A stretch of 27,746 nt of DNA. It comes from CAZNMF01 sp035547155. Lineage in GTDB: Bacteria; Acidobacteriota; Vicinamibacteria; Vicinamibacterales; SCN-69-37. Every line of letters starts with the position of its first letter. Within the stretch, counting starts at the first letter, position 1. The translations under genes were made by a program, and so were the position numbers. The DNA is taken from contig DASZVJ010000009.1 in NCBI GenBank assembly GCA_035547155.1, positions 1 to 27,746 on the forward strand, read 5' to 3'. The notes under the pieces were generated by a model. That model made no database searches. It was not told the origin of the DNA and saw nothing but the letters and a program-made list of their open reading frames with translations. Below, piece after piece: positions 16,181-24,338 of the stretch.

Positions 16181-17125
16181 ATGAGCCAGTCTAACGCGCG
16201 GCTCAGGCCCCTGGCAGCCATCGCGCTCCTGCTCGCGGCGGCGACAGCCGGCGCGCTCGCCCAAGGGCGGGCGCCCGCCGGTGTCGCGAGCGCGCGCATC
16301 GACGTCGCGTCACTGCTCGACGACCTGCGCACGCTGTCGGCCGATGCGATGGAAGGCCGCGCGCTCGGCACGGCCGGCGGCGTCCGCGCGCGGCGCTTCG
16401 TCCTCGCGCGGATGCAGGCGTCCGGCGTCAAGCCGCTCGGCGCGTCATACGAGCAGCCGATCGCGCTGCCCGCGCGGGGGAGTGCGCCTGCGCTCACCGG
16501 CGCGAACGTCATCGGCGTCATTCGCGGCACGTCGAAGCCGGATCGCTATCTCGTGATGAGCGCGCACTACGACCATGTCGGTATTCGCGACGGGCAAATC
16601 TACAACGGCGCCGACGACAACGCGTCCGGCGCCGCCGCGCTGTTCGCGATCGCGCGCTATTTTTCGGAGCATCCGCTGTCATCGTCGCTCATCGTCGCGG
16701 CGTTCGACGGCGAAGAGGAAGGTCTCGTCGGCTCGCGCGCCTTCGTCCGCGCGCCTCCCGTCGATCGCGCAGCTATTGTCATCGACATCAACGCGGACAT
16801 GATCGGACGCGACCCCAAGGACAACCTGTACGTCGTCGGCACGATTCGCCAGCCCGCGTTGAAGCCGATCGTCGATCGCGTGGCGAAGACCGCGCCCGTG
16901 CACCTGCTGCAGGGGCACGAAGGCCACGGCACGGGCGAGGACTGGACGGAAGACTCCGATCACTACGCGTTCATGGAGGCTGGCATCCCGGCGTTGTATT
17001 TCGGCGTCGAAGACTACGATCACCTGCATCAGCCGTCGGACGACTTCGAGACAATCGATCAGGCGTTCTACGTGCACGCCGTCGAGACGTTGATCGACAC
17101 GCTGATCGCCTTCGACGCGTCGTAA
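16181..17125 (+). CDS. Secreted zinc aminopeptidase, M28 family
   Basis: This 314-residue protein has a signal peptide in residues ~8-28 (PLAAIALLLAAATAGALAQG). The peptidase domain shows all M28 zinc ligands and catalytic acids: SAHYDH (His129, Asp131), NGADDNASG (Asp145), DGEEEGLVGS (Glu pair ~178-179), NADMIGR (Asp206) and EDYDHLHQPSDDF (His ~285). It should remove N-terminal residues from peptides in the periplasm or outside the cell. The ATG at 16181 gives an intact signal peptide but lacks a clear ribosome site, and the leader may be very short. No PA domain is present, so it is a compact member. It is transcribed away from the PA-IL-like gene. Confidence 0.95.
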   Translation: MSQSNARLRPLAAIALLLAAATAGALAQGRAPAGVASARIDVASLLDDLRTLSADAMEGRALGTAGGVRARRFVLARMQASGVKPLGASYEQPIALPARGSAPALTGANVIGVIRGTSKPDRYLVMSAHYDHVGIRDGQIYNGADDNASGAAALFAIARYFSEHPLSSSLIVAAFDGEEEGLVGSRAFVRAPPVDRAAIVIDINADMIGRDPKDNLYVVGTIRQPALKPIVDRVAKTAPVHLLQGHEGHGTGEDWTEDSDHYAFMEAGIPALYFGVEDYDHLHQPSDDFETIDQAFYVHAVETLIDTLIAFDAS

Positions 17126-17130
17126 GATCG

Positions 17131-17217
17131 CCGGGCCGCCACAAGGGCGGCCCCTACGATCGGTCCGCCGGCCGCCGACCGCAGACCGTGTAGGGGCGGC
17201 CTCCTGTGGCCGTCCGG
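17131..17217. repeat. Palindromic repeat, inverted pair
   Basis: Unit 1 (17131-17156) is on the minus strand and unit 2 (17190-17217) on the plus strand, with their GTAGGGG heads facing inward across 33 bases. Unit 1 uses the swapped stem GGGCCGCC/GGCGGCCC. Unit 2 has GGGCGGCC facing GGCCGTCC, where the one change still allows a G-U pair. The pair fills the space between the M28 peptidase stop and the start of the amidinohydrolase gene. Confidence 0.88.
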
Positions 17218-17233
17218 ATAGCCTGCAATCGCC

Positions 17234-18109
17234 ATGGCCTCCGAATCCCTTCCCCTCGTTCGCGTCGTCGTCAAGCACGCGCGCGACGCGTTTCGCGATC
17301 GCGAACGCATCGACGCGGAATGGCGCGCGTTGAACTTCACGGCGGCGCCGGATCTGGCACGCGCGATCGACGAGTGCGATCGCTGGCTCGATCTGCTGTC
17401 ATCGTCGGGCGCCGAGGTGCTGTCGTTGCCGGCGTCGGACGAGGTGACGATGGATTCGATCTACGTGCGCGACGCGTCGGTCGTGACGCCGCGTGGGATG
17501 CTGCTGTGCCGCATGGGGAAGGCGGCGCGCGCGACGGAACCTCAGGCGCAGGCGCGCGCGTTTCGCGCGTGGGGGATTCCAATCGCGGGCGCGATCGAGG
17601 CGCCTGGCTGCCTCGAAGGCGGCGACGTCGTGTGGCTCGACGCGCACACGGTCGCGGTCGGCCGCGGCTATCGCACGAATCAGGACGGCATCCGCCAGTT
17701 GCGCGCGCACGTCGGACCAGACGTCGAAGTGATCGACGTTCCCCTGCCGCACTGGCGCGGGCCGTCAGATGTCTTTCATCTGATGTCGATCGTCAGCCCC
17801 GTCGACCGCGATCTCGCCGTCGTCTATGCGCCGCTGCTGCCGATTCCGTTTCGCGAGACGCTACTCGATCGCGGATACACGCTCGTCGACGTGCCCGACG
17901 AGGAGTTCGCGTCGATGGGCGCGAACGTCCTCGCGATCGCGCCGAGACGCGGCATCGCGCTCGACGGCAATCCCGAGACGCGCCGCCGTCTCGAGCGCGC
18001 AGGCGCGGACGTGCTCGTCTACGACGGGACGGAGATCAGCATGAAAGGCGGCGGCGGACCGACGTGTCTGACGCGGCCGATCGAACGAGGGTTATTGACG
18101 CAGTCGTGA
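17234..18109 (+). CDS. DDAH-like amidinohydrolase (dimethylargininase / arginine deiminase superfamily)
   Basis: This 291-residue enzyme belongs to the guanidino-group-modifying superfamily. The visible active-site elements are YVRDAS (Asp80), CLEGGDV (Glu128, Asp131), SDVFHLMS (His182) and the nucleophilic Cys278 in GGPTCLTRP. The order and spacing match dimethylarginine dimethylaminohydrolase, which turns methylated arginine into citrulline and methylamine. A related ornithine- or arginine-acting member cannot be excluded. There is no signal peptide, so it should be cytoplasmic. The start ATG at 17234 lies 16 nt after a palindromic repeat and has no clear ribosome site. Repeat pairs flank the gene on both sides. 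It converges with the small membrane protein gene. Confidence 0.88.
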   Translation: MASESLPLVRVVVKHARDAFRDRERIDAEWRALNFTAAPDLARAIDECDRWLDLLSSSGAEVLSLPASDEVTMDSIYVRDASVVTPRGMLLCRMGKAARATEPQAQARAFRAWGIPIAGAIEAPGCLEGGDVVWLDAHTVAVGRGYRTNQDGIRQLRAHVGPDVEVIDVPLPHWRGPSDVFHLMSIVSPVDRDLAVVYAPLLPIPFRETLLDRGYTLVDVPDEEFASMGANVLAIAPRRGIALDGNPETRRRLERAGADVLVYDGTEISMKGGGGPTCLTRPIERGLLTQS

Positions 18110-18111
18110 AT

Positions 18112-18196
18112 GGGCGGCCACAAGGGCCGCCCCTACGCGGCGGTGGACGACAGGCGACGGGAACGGAATCGCAGGGGCGGCCCTTGTGGCCGCCCG
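18112..18196. repeat. Palindromic repeat, inverted pair between convergent genes
   Basis: Unit 1 (18112-18136, minus) and unit 2 (18171-18196, plus) have heads facing inward across 34 bases. Both use the GGGCGGCC/GGCCGCCC stem with the loop CTTGT. The pair begins 3 nt after the amidinohydrolase stop and ends 9 nt before the stop of the opposing gene, so it occupies essentially the whole gap. Confidence 0.9.
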
Positions 18197-18204
18197 GCGC
18201 GTGC

Positions 18205-18579
18205 TCAATCCCCGAACAGCGGCTCCGTGCGTTTGCTGAACAGCACCCACAGGGCGTAGGCGCCGAAGATCGTGCCGAACGGCACGCGCAGCAGCGCGAC
18301 GGCGGCGAGGATGATGCCGAGGACGCGCGCCCAGCGACGCCGCTTGAAGAGACCCCAGCCGCAGACGATCGACGGGATCGAGAAGAGCAGCAGCAGGACG
18401 GTCAGCGCCGCGCCGGTGAAGCCCATGATGGCTGCCCCGAGCGGCGCGCCGTCGTCGTGCGAGGTGCCGATCAGAAACGCGAGACCGCCGAAGAGCAACG
18501 ACGAGAACGCCGCGCCCGCGGTGAGCAGCACGCCAAAGATCAGGAACAGCGTTGCCGTGACTTTGACGTGCGTCTGCAT
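18205..18579 (-). CDS. Small integral membrane protein of unknown function
   Basis: This 124-residue protein is strongly hydrophobic, with about four transmembrane helices: residues ~8-36, ~48-68 (IMGFTGAALTVLLLLFSIP), ~70-76 continuing into FKRRRW, and ~86-112 (LGIILAAVALLRVPFGTIFG). A positively charged KRRRW loop lies between helices 3 and 4. It ends SKRTEPLFGD. It starts 9 nt after the RRM gene and is probably co-transcribed with it. I do not recognise a function; small proteins of this pattern are common and mostly uncharacterised. Confidence 0.8.
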   Translation of the reverse strand: MQTHVKVTATLFLIFGVLLTAGAAFSSLLFGGLAFLIGTSHDDGAPLGAAIMGFTGAALTVLLLLFSIPSIVCGWGLFKRRRWARVLGIILAAVALLRVPFGTIFGAYALWVLFSKRTEPLFGD

Positions 18580-18588
18580 CGCGCCTGG

Positions 18589-19245
18589 CTATTCGTCCCC
18601 GTCTTCGTCCGCGGCGCGCGACGCCACGTCGTCGAAGTCGCCGAGCGAGTCGGCGAGCTCGTCGGCCGGATCGTCCTCGAGGCCGCCGAGCCGGCCCGTG
18701 TAGCGTTCCTTGATCGGGCCCTTCGGTCCGCGCTCCTTGTTTTCCCAGCGCTTCTCGCTGCCCGCACTCTTCTTCTTCGGGGGACCGAAGTTCTTGCCGG
18801 CCGGCGGCGGTGGCGCGCCACCCGGGCCCGAACGGAATCCGCCGCCGGGGCCGCCAGGCCGTGGGCCACCAAAGCCGCCGCCACCCGGACGCGGGCCGCC
18901 GAAGCCGCCGCCTCCGCCCGGACCCCCGGGGCGGGGCCCACCGAATCCACCACCACCCCCGCCGGGACGGTAACCGCCGCCGCCGGCCGGACGCTCCTCG
19001 CGCGGCCGTGCCTCGCTGACCGACAGACTGCGCCCCATGAACGGCTGCTGGTTGAACCGCTCGATCGCCTGCTCGGCGACCGCGCGATCCGCGAACTCGA
19101 CGAACGCGAATCCGCGCGGACGGCCGGTATCGCGATCCACCGGAATGACGATATGGGACGGCTCGCCGACGGCGCCGAAGTGCGTACGCAAATCGGCATC
19201 GGTCGCGCCGTAAGGCATGTTGCCAACGAACAAACGTACAGCCAC
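18589..19245 (-). CDS. RRM-domain RNA-binding protein with Gly-rich tail
   Basis: This 218-residue protein has one RNA recognition motif at residues 3-80, with RNP2 LFVGNM (5-10) and RNP1 RGFAFVEF (44-51). Both carry the aromatic residues that stack on RNA. Residues ~85-150 are a Gly/Pro/Arg-rich low-complexity tail with repeated GGFGGPRPGG units. A Lys-rich segment (PPKKKSAGSEKRW) and a strongly acidic C-terminus (DEDGDE) follow. Bacterial RRM proteins usually bind single-stranded RNA, often with roles in cold response or RNA turnover, and the Gly-rich tail is like that of cyanobacterial Rbp proteins. The start is a GTG at 19245 with GAGG about 9 nt upstream. It is divergent from uvrA. Confidence 0.93.
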   Translation of the reverse strand: MAVRLFVGNMPYGATDADLRTHFGAVGEPSHIVIPVDRDTGRPRGFAFVEFADRAVAEQAIERFNQQPFMGRSLSVSEARPREERPAGGGGYRPGGGGGGFGGPRPGGPGGGGGFGGPRPGGGGFGGPRPGGPGGGFRSGPGGAPPPPAGKNFGPPKKKSAGSEKRWENKERGPKGPIKERYTGRLGGLEDDPADELADSLGDFDDVASRAADEDGDE

Positions 19246-19295
19246 TACGATCCTCGCGTGTGAAGGTGCTCGAAGCTGGATTGATCTGACGTCAA

Positions 19296-19369
19296 AAGCT
19301 CACGCCGTGGCGGAACGTTGTGGGACACGGGACTGATGCGCGGGGATGGACAGTCGCTACGGTGAGCTT
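19296..19369. other. Inverted repeat upstream of the RRM gene
   Basis: AAGCTCAC (19296-19303) pairs perfectly with GTGAGCTT (19362-19369). Across a 2-nt bulge, CGTGGCG continues against CGCTACG with one G-U pair. The loop is about 44 bases. It lies in the 242-base gap between divergent RRM and uvrA genes, on the 5' side of both, so it could be an operator or a leader structure. Confidence 0.45.
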
Positions 19370-19487
19370 CGGTTTCGAACTTTCGGGAGGATAGCATGGC
19401 CGGCTCGCGCGGGCCAAGAGGGTGCGGCGCGAGGGGTGTTACGATGTGCGTTTGGGGGAGACACCGCCCACGCCACCGTACGGAGCC

Positions 19488-22433
19488 ATGCCAGACCAGT
19501 CGCCGACGACGGCCGCGCGTCAACCCGGCACGCTCGTCGTCTCGGGTGCCCGCACCCACAACCTCAAAGGCGTCGATCTCACGCTCGCACATCGCCAACT
19601 GGTGGTGTTCACCGGCGTGAGCGGATCCGGCAAATCGTCTCTGGCCTTCGACACCATCTACGCCGAGGGGCAGCGGCGCTACGTCGAGTCGCTGTCGGCC
19701 TACGCGCGACAGTTCCTGGAACGGATGGAGAAGCCGGACGTCGACGCGATCGACGGCATCGCGCCGGCCATCGCGATCCGGCAGAAGAACGCGATCCGCA
19801 ACCCGCGCTCGACCGTCGGCACGACGACGGAGATCCACGACTATCTGCGGCTGCTGTGGGCGCGGGTCGGCCGGACGATCTGCCGCCAGTGTGGACGCGA
19901 GGTCGAGCGCGAATCGCCGGAAGCCGTCGCGACGGAGCTGCTGCGTCTGCCCGAAGGCACGCGTCTGCTCATCGGCTTCGACGCGCCGATCGTCGCCGTT
20001 TCTGCACCTGTGTCTGGCGCGAGCAGCGACGACGACGATCACGCGGAACGTGCCGAGGCGCTGGCCGGCAGCGCGCCCGTGCTCGAAGGGATCGCGCCGA
20101 GCGATCCGGTGACCACGCTGCTGGACACGCTGCGGCGGCGCGGGTTCGGCCGCCTGCTCGTCGAAGGCCGGACGCTGACGATCGAAGAGGTCGCCGCCGA
20201 TCCGGGCGCGGTGCGCGGCGCGCCGTCCGTCGCAGTGATCGTCGATCGCGTGCGCGTGACGGCCGATCTGCGGACGCGGCTGACCGACTCGATGGAGACC
20301 GCGTTCCGCGAAGGCGACGGGTCGGCATTCGCGATCGAAGTCGACGCGTCGGGCGCGCCGGTCTCCACGCGCCGGTTCAGCGAACGGTTCGAGTGCCGCG
20401 TGTGCGGCATCCCGTACGAGATCCCGCAGCCGCGGCTGTTCTCGTTCAACAACCCGTTCGGCGCGTGCCCGGTGTGCCATGGCTTCGGCAACGTCATCGA
20501 GCTCGATCGCGACCTGGTCGTGCCCGACGCGACGAAATCGATCAACGACGGCGCGATCGAGCCGTGGACCAAACCGCACTATCGCACGGCACTGACGGCG
20601 CTCAAGCGCGTCGCGAAAGCGCATCCGCTTCGTCTCGACGTGCCGTGGCAGGCGCTCACCGATGCAGAGCGGCAGTTCGTCATCGACGGCGGCGGCGACT
20701 TCGACGGTGTCGCCGGATTCTTCCGCCGGCTCGAGCGCAAGAAATACAAAGTCCACGTCCGCGTGTTCCTCAGCCGGTACCGCGGCTACGTGACGTGCCC
20801 GGAGTGCGGCGGCACGCGCTTGCGGCGCGAGGCGCGGGACGTCCGCGTCGGCGGCGAGACGATCGACGCGGTCTGCGCGCTGACGGTCAAGCAGGCGCGC
20901 GCGTTCTTCGACGCGCTCGCGCTCGGCGAGCGTGATGCGGCCGTCGCCGACAAGGTCCTGCGCGAGGTCTGCCGCCGGCTCGGCTTCCTCACCGACGTGG
21001 GGCTCGACTACCTGACGCTCGATCGTCTGTCGTCGACGCTCTCCGGCGGCGAGTCGCAGCGCATCAATCTCGCGACGTCGCTCGGCTCGGCGCTCGTCGA
21101 TACGCTCTACGTGCTCGACGAGCCGTCGATCGGCCTGCACCCGCGCGACAACGAGCGGCTCATCGCGATCCTGCGGCAGCTGCGCGATCAGGGCAACACC
21201 GTCCTCGTCGTCGAGCACGACGCCGACATGATCCGCGTCGCCGACACGGTCGTCGACCTCGGCCTCGGCGCGGGGGAGCAGGGCGGCCGGATCATCTTCG
21301 CTGGGCCGGTCAGCGAGCTGCTGCACGATCCGCGATCGCTCACGGCGCGCTATCTGCGCGACGAGCTGGCGATTCCCATTCCGCCCACGCGGCGCCGGCC
21401 GGGCATGCAGCGCATTCGCATCACCGGCGCGACGGAGCACAACCTCAAGAACGTCACCGTCGACATCCCGCTCGGGCTGCTGACGTGCGTGACCGGCGTG
21501 AGCGGATCGGGCAAGTCGACGCTCGTGCACGACGTCATCTACGCGGCGATCAAGCGCGCGAAGGGCGACTGGGATCGGCGGGTGGGCGCGCACGAGTCGA
21601 TCGAAGGGACGGAGTACGTCAGCGACGCGGTGCTCGTCGATCAGCAGCCGATCGGCCGCACGCCGCGATCGAATCCCGTCACATATCTCAAGGCGTTCGA
21701 TCCGATCCGCGAGCTGTTCGCTGCGACGAAGGACGCGCGGGCGCGCGGGCTGACCGCGAGCCACTTCTCGTTCAACGTTCCTGGCGGCCGCTGCGAAGCC
21801 TGCGAAGGCGAGGGCGTCGTCCGCGTGGAGATGCAGTTCCTCGCCGACGTCTTCGTCCCGTGCGATCAGTGCGACGGCAAGCGGTTCCGGCCGCAGGTGC
21901 TCGAGGTCCGCTACAAGGGCAAGAACATCGATCAGGTGCTTGCGCTCACCGTGCGCGAGGCGCTGACGTTCTTCTCCGGCGCCGCGAAGGTCACGCGCCG
22001 CCTGCACGTGCTCGACGAGATCGGCCTCGGCTATCTCCATCTCGGGCAGCCGGCGACGACGCTGTCTGGCGGCGAGGCGCAGCGGATCAAGATCGCGGCG
22101 CATCTCGGCTCGCAGAGCGGCGAGCGCATGCTCTACGTGCTCGACGAGCCGACGACCGGCCTGCACTTCGACGACATCGCGAAGCTGCTCGCGGCGTTCC
22201 GCAAGCTGCTGCAGGCCGGCCACAGCCTGCTCGTGATCGAGCACAACCTCGATGTCTTGAAGACGGCCGACTGGATCATCGATCTTGGGCCGGACGGTGG
22301 CGCGGCCGGCGGCGAGCTCGTCGCGGCGGGCACGCCCGAGCACGTGGCGGAAGTCCCGGAGTCCCTCACGGGTCAGCACCTGGTGCGGACGCTTGCTGCG
22401 GGCCGCGACCACGCGTACGCTGATCGACCATGA
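19488..22433 (+). CDS. uvrA: Excinuclease ABC subunit A
   Basis: This 981-residue protein is the damage-recognition ATPase of nucleotide excision repair. There are two ABC modules. Module one has Walker A GVSGSGKSSL (43-52), signature LSGGESQRINLA and Walker B LYVLDEPSIGLHPRD. Module two has GVSGSGKSTL, LSGGEAQRIKIA and LYVLDEPTTGLHFDD. Zinc-binding Cys pairs occur in CRQCG, CRVC/CPVC, CPECGG and CEAC/CDQC. The protein is a little longer than the common ~940-960 because of an acidic insertion at about 172-206. The ATG at 19488 has CGGAG just upstream and gives the usual N-terminus (GARTHNLKGVDL). Its stop overlaps the next gene by 4 nt. Confidence 0.97.
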   Translation: MPDQSPTTAARQPGTLVVSGARTHNLKGVDLTLAHRQLVVFTGVSGSGKSSLAFDTIYAEGQRRYVESLSAYARQFLERMEKPDVDAIDGIAPAIAIRQKNAIRNPRSTVGTTTEIHDYLRLLWARVGRTICRQCGREVERESPEAVATELLRLPEGTRLLIGFDAPIVAVSAPVSGASSDDDDHAERAEALAGSAPVLEGIAPSDPVTTLLDTLRRRGFGRLLVEGRTLTIEEVAADPGAVRGAPSVAVIVDRVRVTADLRTRLTDSMETAFREGDGSAFAIEVDASGAPVSTRRFSERFECRVCGIPYEIPQPRLFSFNNPFGACPVCHGFGNVIELDRDLVVPDATKSINDGAIEPWTKPHYRTALTALKRVAKAHPLRLDVPWQALTDAERQFVIDGGGDFDGVAGFFRRLERKKYKVHVRVFLSRYRGYVTCPECGGTRLRREARDVRVGGETIDAVCALTVKQARAFFDALALGERDAAVADKVLREVCRRLGFLTDVGLDYLTLDRLSSTLSGGESQRINLATSLGSALVDTLYVLDEPSIGLHPRDNERLIAILRQLRDQGNTVLVVEHDADMIRVADTVVDLGLGAGEQGGRIIFAGPVSELLHDPRSLTARYLRDELAIPIPPTRRRPGMQRIRITGATEHNLKNVTVDIPLGLLTCVTGVSGSGKSTLVHDVIYAAIKRAKGDWDRRVGAHESIEGTEYVSDAVLVDQQPIGRTPRSNPVTYLKAFDPIRELFAATKDARARGLTASHFSFNVPGGRCEACEGEGVVRVEMQFLADVFVPCDQCDGKRFRPQVLEVRYKGKNIDQVLALTVREALTFFSGAAKVTRRLHVLDEIGLGYLHLGQPATTLSGGEAQRIKIAAHLGSQSGERMLYVLDEPTTGLHFDDIAKLLAAFRKLLQAGHSLLVIEHNLDVLKTADWIIDLGPDGGAAGGELVAAGTPEHVAEVPESLTGQHLVRTLAAGRDHAYADRP

Positions 22434-23641
22434 TCAGAGCGCTCCCCGCCGCGGCCCTGGCCGCGATCTGTGCCATCGCCGTGCCCGCCGCCGCGCAAAC
22501 GCCTGCGGAATGGCAGGACGTCATCCGCAACCTCAGACATCCGAATCCCCAGACGCGCCTCGACGCCGTCAAGCGTCTGGGCGAGGCCGGGTACGTGCCG
22601 GCCGCGGAAGCCGTATCGGCGCTGATTGCCGATCCCGACGATCGCGTGCAGCTCGCCGCGATCGACGCCGAGCTGACGTTCTTCCTGGCCGATCGCGTCG
22701 GCGGGCGCTGGTCGATCGGCGGAGGCGGCGGCAAGAGCCGCGCGCAGCAGGCCTTCGAGGCGGGGCCGCTCGTGCGCACCGCCGCGCCGGCGCCGCCCGC
22801 GCTCATCGATCATCTGATCGCGGCGATGCGCGACGAGAACGCGCGCGTCCAGTTCGACGCCGTCCATGCGCTCGGCTTCATCGCCGAGTCGCCACTCCCT
22901 GCCGCGCAGGTGACGCGTCTCGCGGCCGAGCTCGATCACTACGATCCCGTCATGCGCGCGGCGACGGCGCGCGTGCTCGGCCGATTGCGCGCGCGCGAGG
23001 CCGGCGATCAGCTCGCGATCGCGATGACGGACTCGAGCGCGCTCGTCCGGATGTACGCCGCCGAGGCGCTCGGGCAGATTCGCGACACGAAATCCGCCGT
23101 CGCACTGCGCGAACACGTGGGGCAGAGCCGCGGCGACATGCTGGAGACGGTCGTGCTCGCGCTCGCGCGGCTCGGACTGCCGGAGGACATCGGGTTGTTC
23201 CGGCAGCGGCTGACGGATCGCTCGCCCGAGCTGCGCCGCGCGGCGGCCGAAGGGCTCGGCCGCGCCGGCGACCGGGACTCGATGCCGGCGCTCGAGACGA
23301 TGCTGAAGACCGATCGTGCCAACGACGCGCGTCTCGCGGCCGCGTTCGCCTTGCAGCGCCTGGGCCAGACGCAATCGCACATCGTCGCGTCCATGCTCGC
23401 GCTCGACGAGATGAACGCCGAGGCGCGCGACGATCTGTTCGAGCTTGGCGCGGCGGCCGTGCCGGGCGTACTGCAGGCGCTCAAGGTGGCGACCGGCAGC
23501 CGCTATCGTGCGGACCTCGTGCAGACGATCGGCTATATCGGCGGCACCGACGATATCGCGTCGATCGAGCCGTTGCTGCGCGATCCTGACGAGCGCGTAC
23601 AGCGCGCCGCCACGCAGGCCGTCGCGCGGCTGCGCCGGTAG
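22430..23641 (+). CDS. Exported HEAT-repeat protein
   Basis: This 403-residue protein has a signal peptide (MIRALPAAALAAICAIAVPA). The rest is built of HEAT-like helical repeats of about 30 residues, such as NPQTRLDAVKRLGEAGYVPA, NARVQFDAVHALGFIAES, SSALVRMYAAEALGQIRDT, SPELRRAAAEGLGRAGD and DERVQRAATQAVARL. A Gly-rich loop (WSIGGGGGKSRAQQ) at about 93-110 interrupts the series. HEAT solenoids bind proteins or ligands; no catalytic site is seen. The ATG overlaps the uvrA stop (ATGA), so the two are translationally coupled. That is odd for an exported protein. A role in DNA repair is not supported by the signal peptide. Confidence 0.88.
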   Translation: MIRALPAAALAAICAIAVPAAAQTPAEWQDVIRNLRHPNPQTRLDAVKRLGEAGYVPAAEAVSALIADPDDRVQLAAIDAELTFFLADRVGGRWSIGGGGGKSRAQQAFEAGPLVRTAAPAPPALIDHLIAAMRDENARVQFDAVHALGFIAESPLPAAQVTRLAAELDHYDPVMRAATARVLGRLRAREAGDQLAIAMTDSSALVRMYAAEALGQIRDTKSAVALREHVGQSRGDMLETVVLALARLGLPEDIGLFRQRLTDRSPELRRAAAEGLGRAGDRDSMPALETMLKTDRANDARLAAAFALQRLGQTQSHIVASMLALDEMNAEARDDLFELGAAAVPGVLQALKVATGSRYRADLVQTIGYIGGTDDIASIEPLLRDPDERVQRAATQAVARLRR

Positions 23642-23646
23642 GCCAC

Positions 23647-24252
23647 GTGCGCCGCACGACGCTGCCGCGATCCTTCTACGCGCGGCCGACGCTCGACGTC
23701 GTCGACGACATCCTCGGCAAGGTCCTCGTCCATGAGATCCGCGGCCGCCGCACGGCTGGCGTCATCGTCGAAGTCGAGGCGTACATCGGCGAGAGCGATC
23801 CGGCGTGTCATGCGGCGCCCGGCCCGACGCGCCGCAACGCGCCGCTCTACGGTCCGCCGGGACACGCGTACGTCTACCTCAACTACGGGTTGCACTATCT
23901 CGTGAACGTCGTGACGGAGGAAACGGCGCATCCCGCGGCGATTCTCATCCGTGCGCTGGAGCCGTTCGACGGGATCGACACGATGCGCCGCCGTCGCATG
24001 CGCCTGCGCGGATCCTCGGCACCGATCGCCGAGCACGACCTCTGTCGTGGTCCCGGCAATCTCACCGTGGCGATGGGCATCACGTTGAGGCAGAACACGT
24101 ACGACCTCGTGACGAGCCCGCTGCGGATCGAGGATCACGGCCGCACGTGCGACGCGCTCGTCAGCTCCGCGCGCATCGGCATCCGCGTCGGCACCGACAA
24201 GTTGTGGCGCCGACACGTGCCGGGGAGCCGGTGTGTGTCGGGCAAGACGTAG
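23647..24252 (+). CDS. 3-methyladenine DNA glycosylase, Aag/Mpg family
   Basis: This 201-residue protein cleaves alkylated purines from DNA as the first step of base excision repair. The family signature is clear: TAGVIVEVEAYIGESDPACHA, with the catalytic Glu at about 44. RRNAPLYGPPGHAYVYLNYGLHYLVNVV follows, whose Tyr and His residues lie in the base pocket. Later come AAILIRALEP and LCRGPGNLTVAMGI. Length is normal. The start is a GTG at 23647, 5 nt after the HEAT gene stop, with no ribosome site of its own, so translation probably depends on the upstream gene. It completes a uvrA-HEAT-aag string and converges with htrA. Confidence 0.95.
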   Translation: MRRTTLPRSFYARPTLDVVDDILGKVLVHEIRGRRTAGVIVEVEAYIGESDPACHAAPGPTRRNAPLYGPPGHAYVYLNYGLHYLVNVVTEETAHPAAILIRALEPFDGIDTMRRRRMRLRGSSAPIAEHDLCRGPGNLTVAMGITLRQNTYDLVTSPLRIEDHGRTCDALVSSARIGIRVGTDKLWRRHVPGSRCVSGKT

Positions 24253-24267
24253 ACGCGATTAAGTTGT

Positions 24268-24314
24268 GTAGGGGCGGCCGCCCTTACGGTAGGGGCCGCC
24301 CTCGTGGCGGCCCG
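24268..24314 (+). repeat. Palindromic repeat, a partial and a full unit in tandem
   Basis: A partial unit GTAGGGGCGGCCGCCC (24268-24283) is followed by a full unit (24289-24314) with the swapped stem GGGCCGCC/GGCGGCCC and loop CTCGT. It lies between the converging glycosylase and htrA genes. Confidence 0.85.
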
Positions 24315-24338
24315 TCGCCGTTCGTCGCCCGTCGCCTT

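Noticed and set aside
18800..18990. Repetitive GGC-rich DNA
   Set aside because: It encodes the Gly-rich tail of the RRM protein in frame, so it is coding repeat sequence.
19396..19620. Plus-strand frame before uvrA with a good GGGAGG ribosome site
   Set aside because: It runs over the uvrA start in another frame and its product is Arg-rich and unlike any family; kept only as a possible leader peptide.
19245..22412. Very long open frame (over 1000 codons) on the strand opposite uvrA
   Set aside because: It is Arg/Asp/Ala-rich shadow sequence typical of GC-rich antisense frames; uvrA on the other strand is certain.
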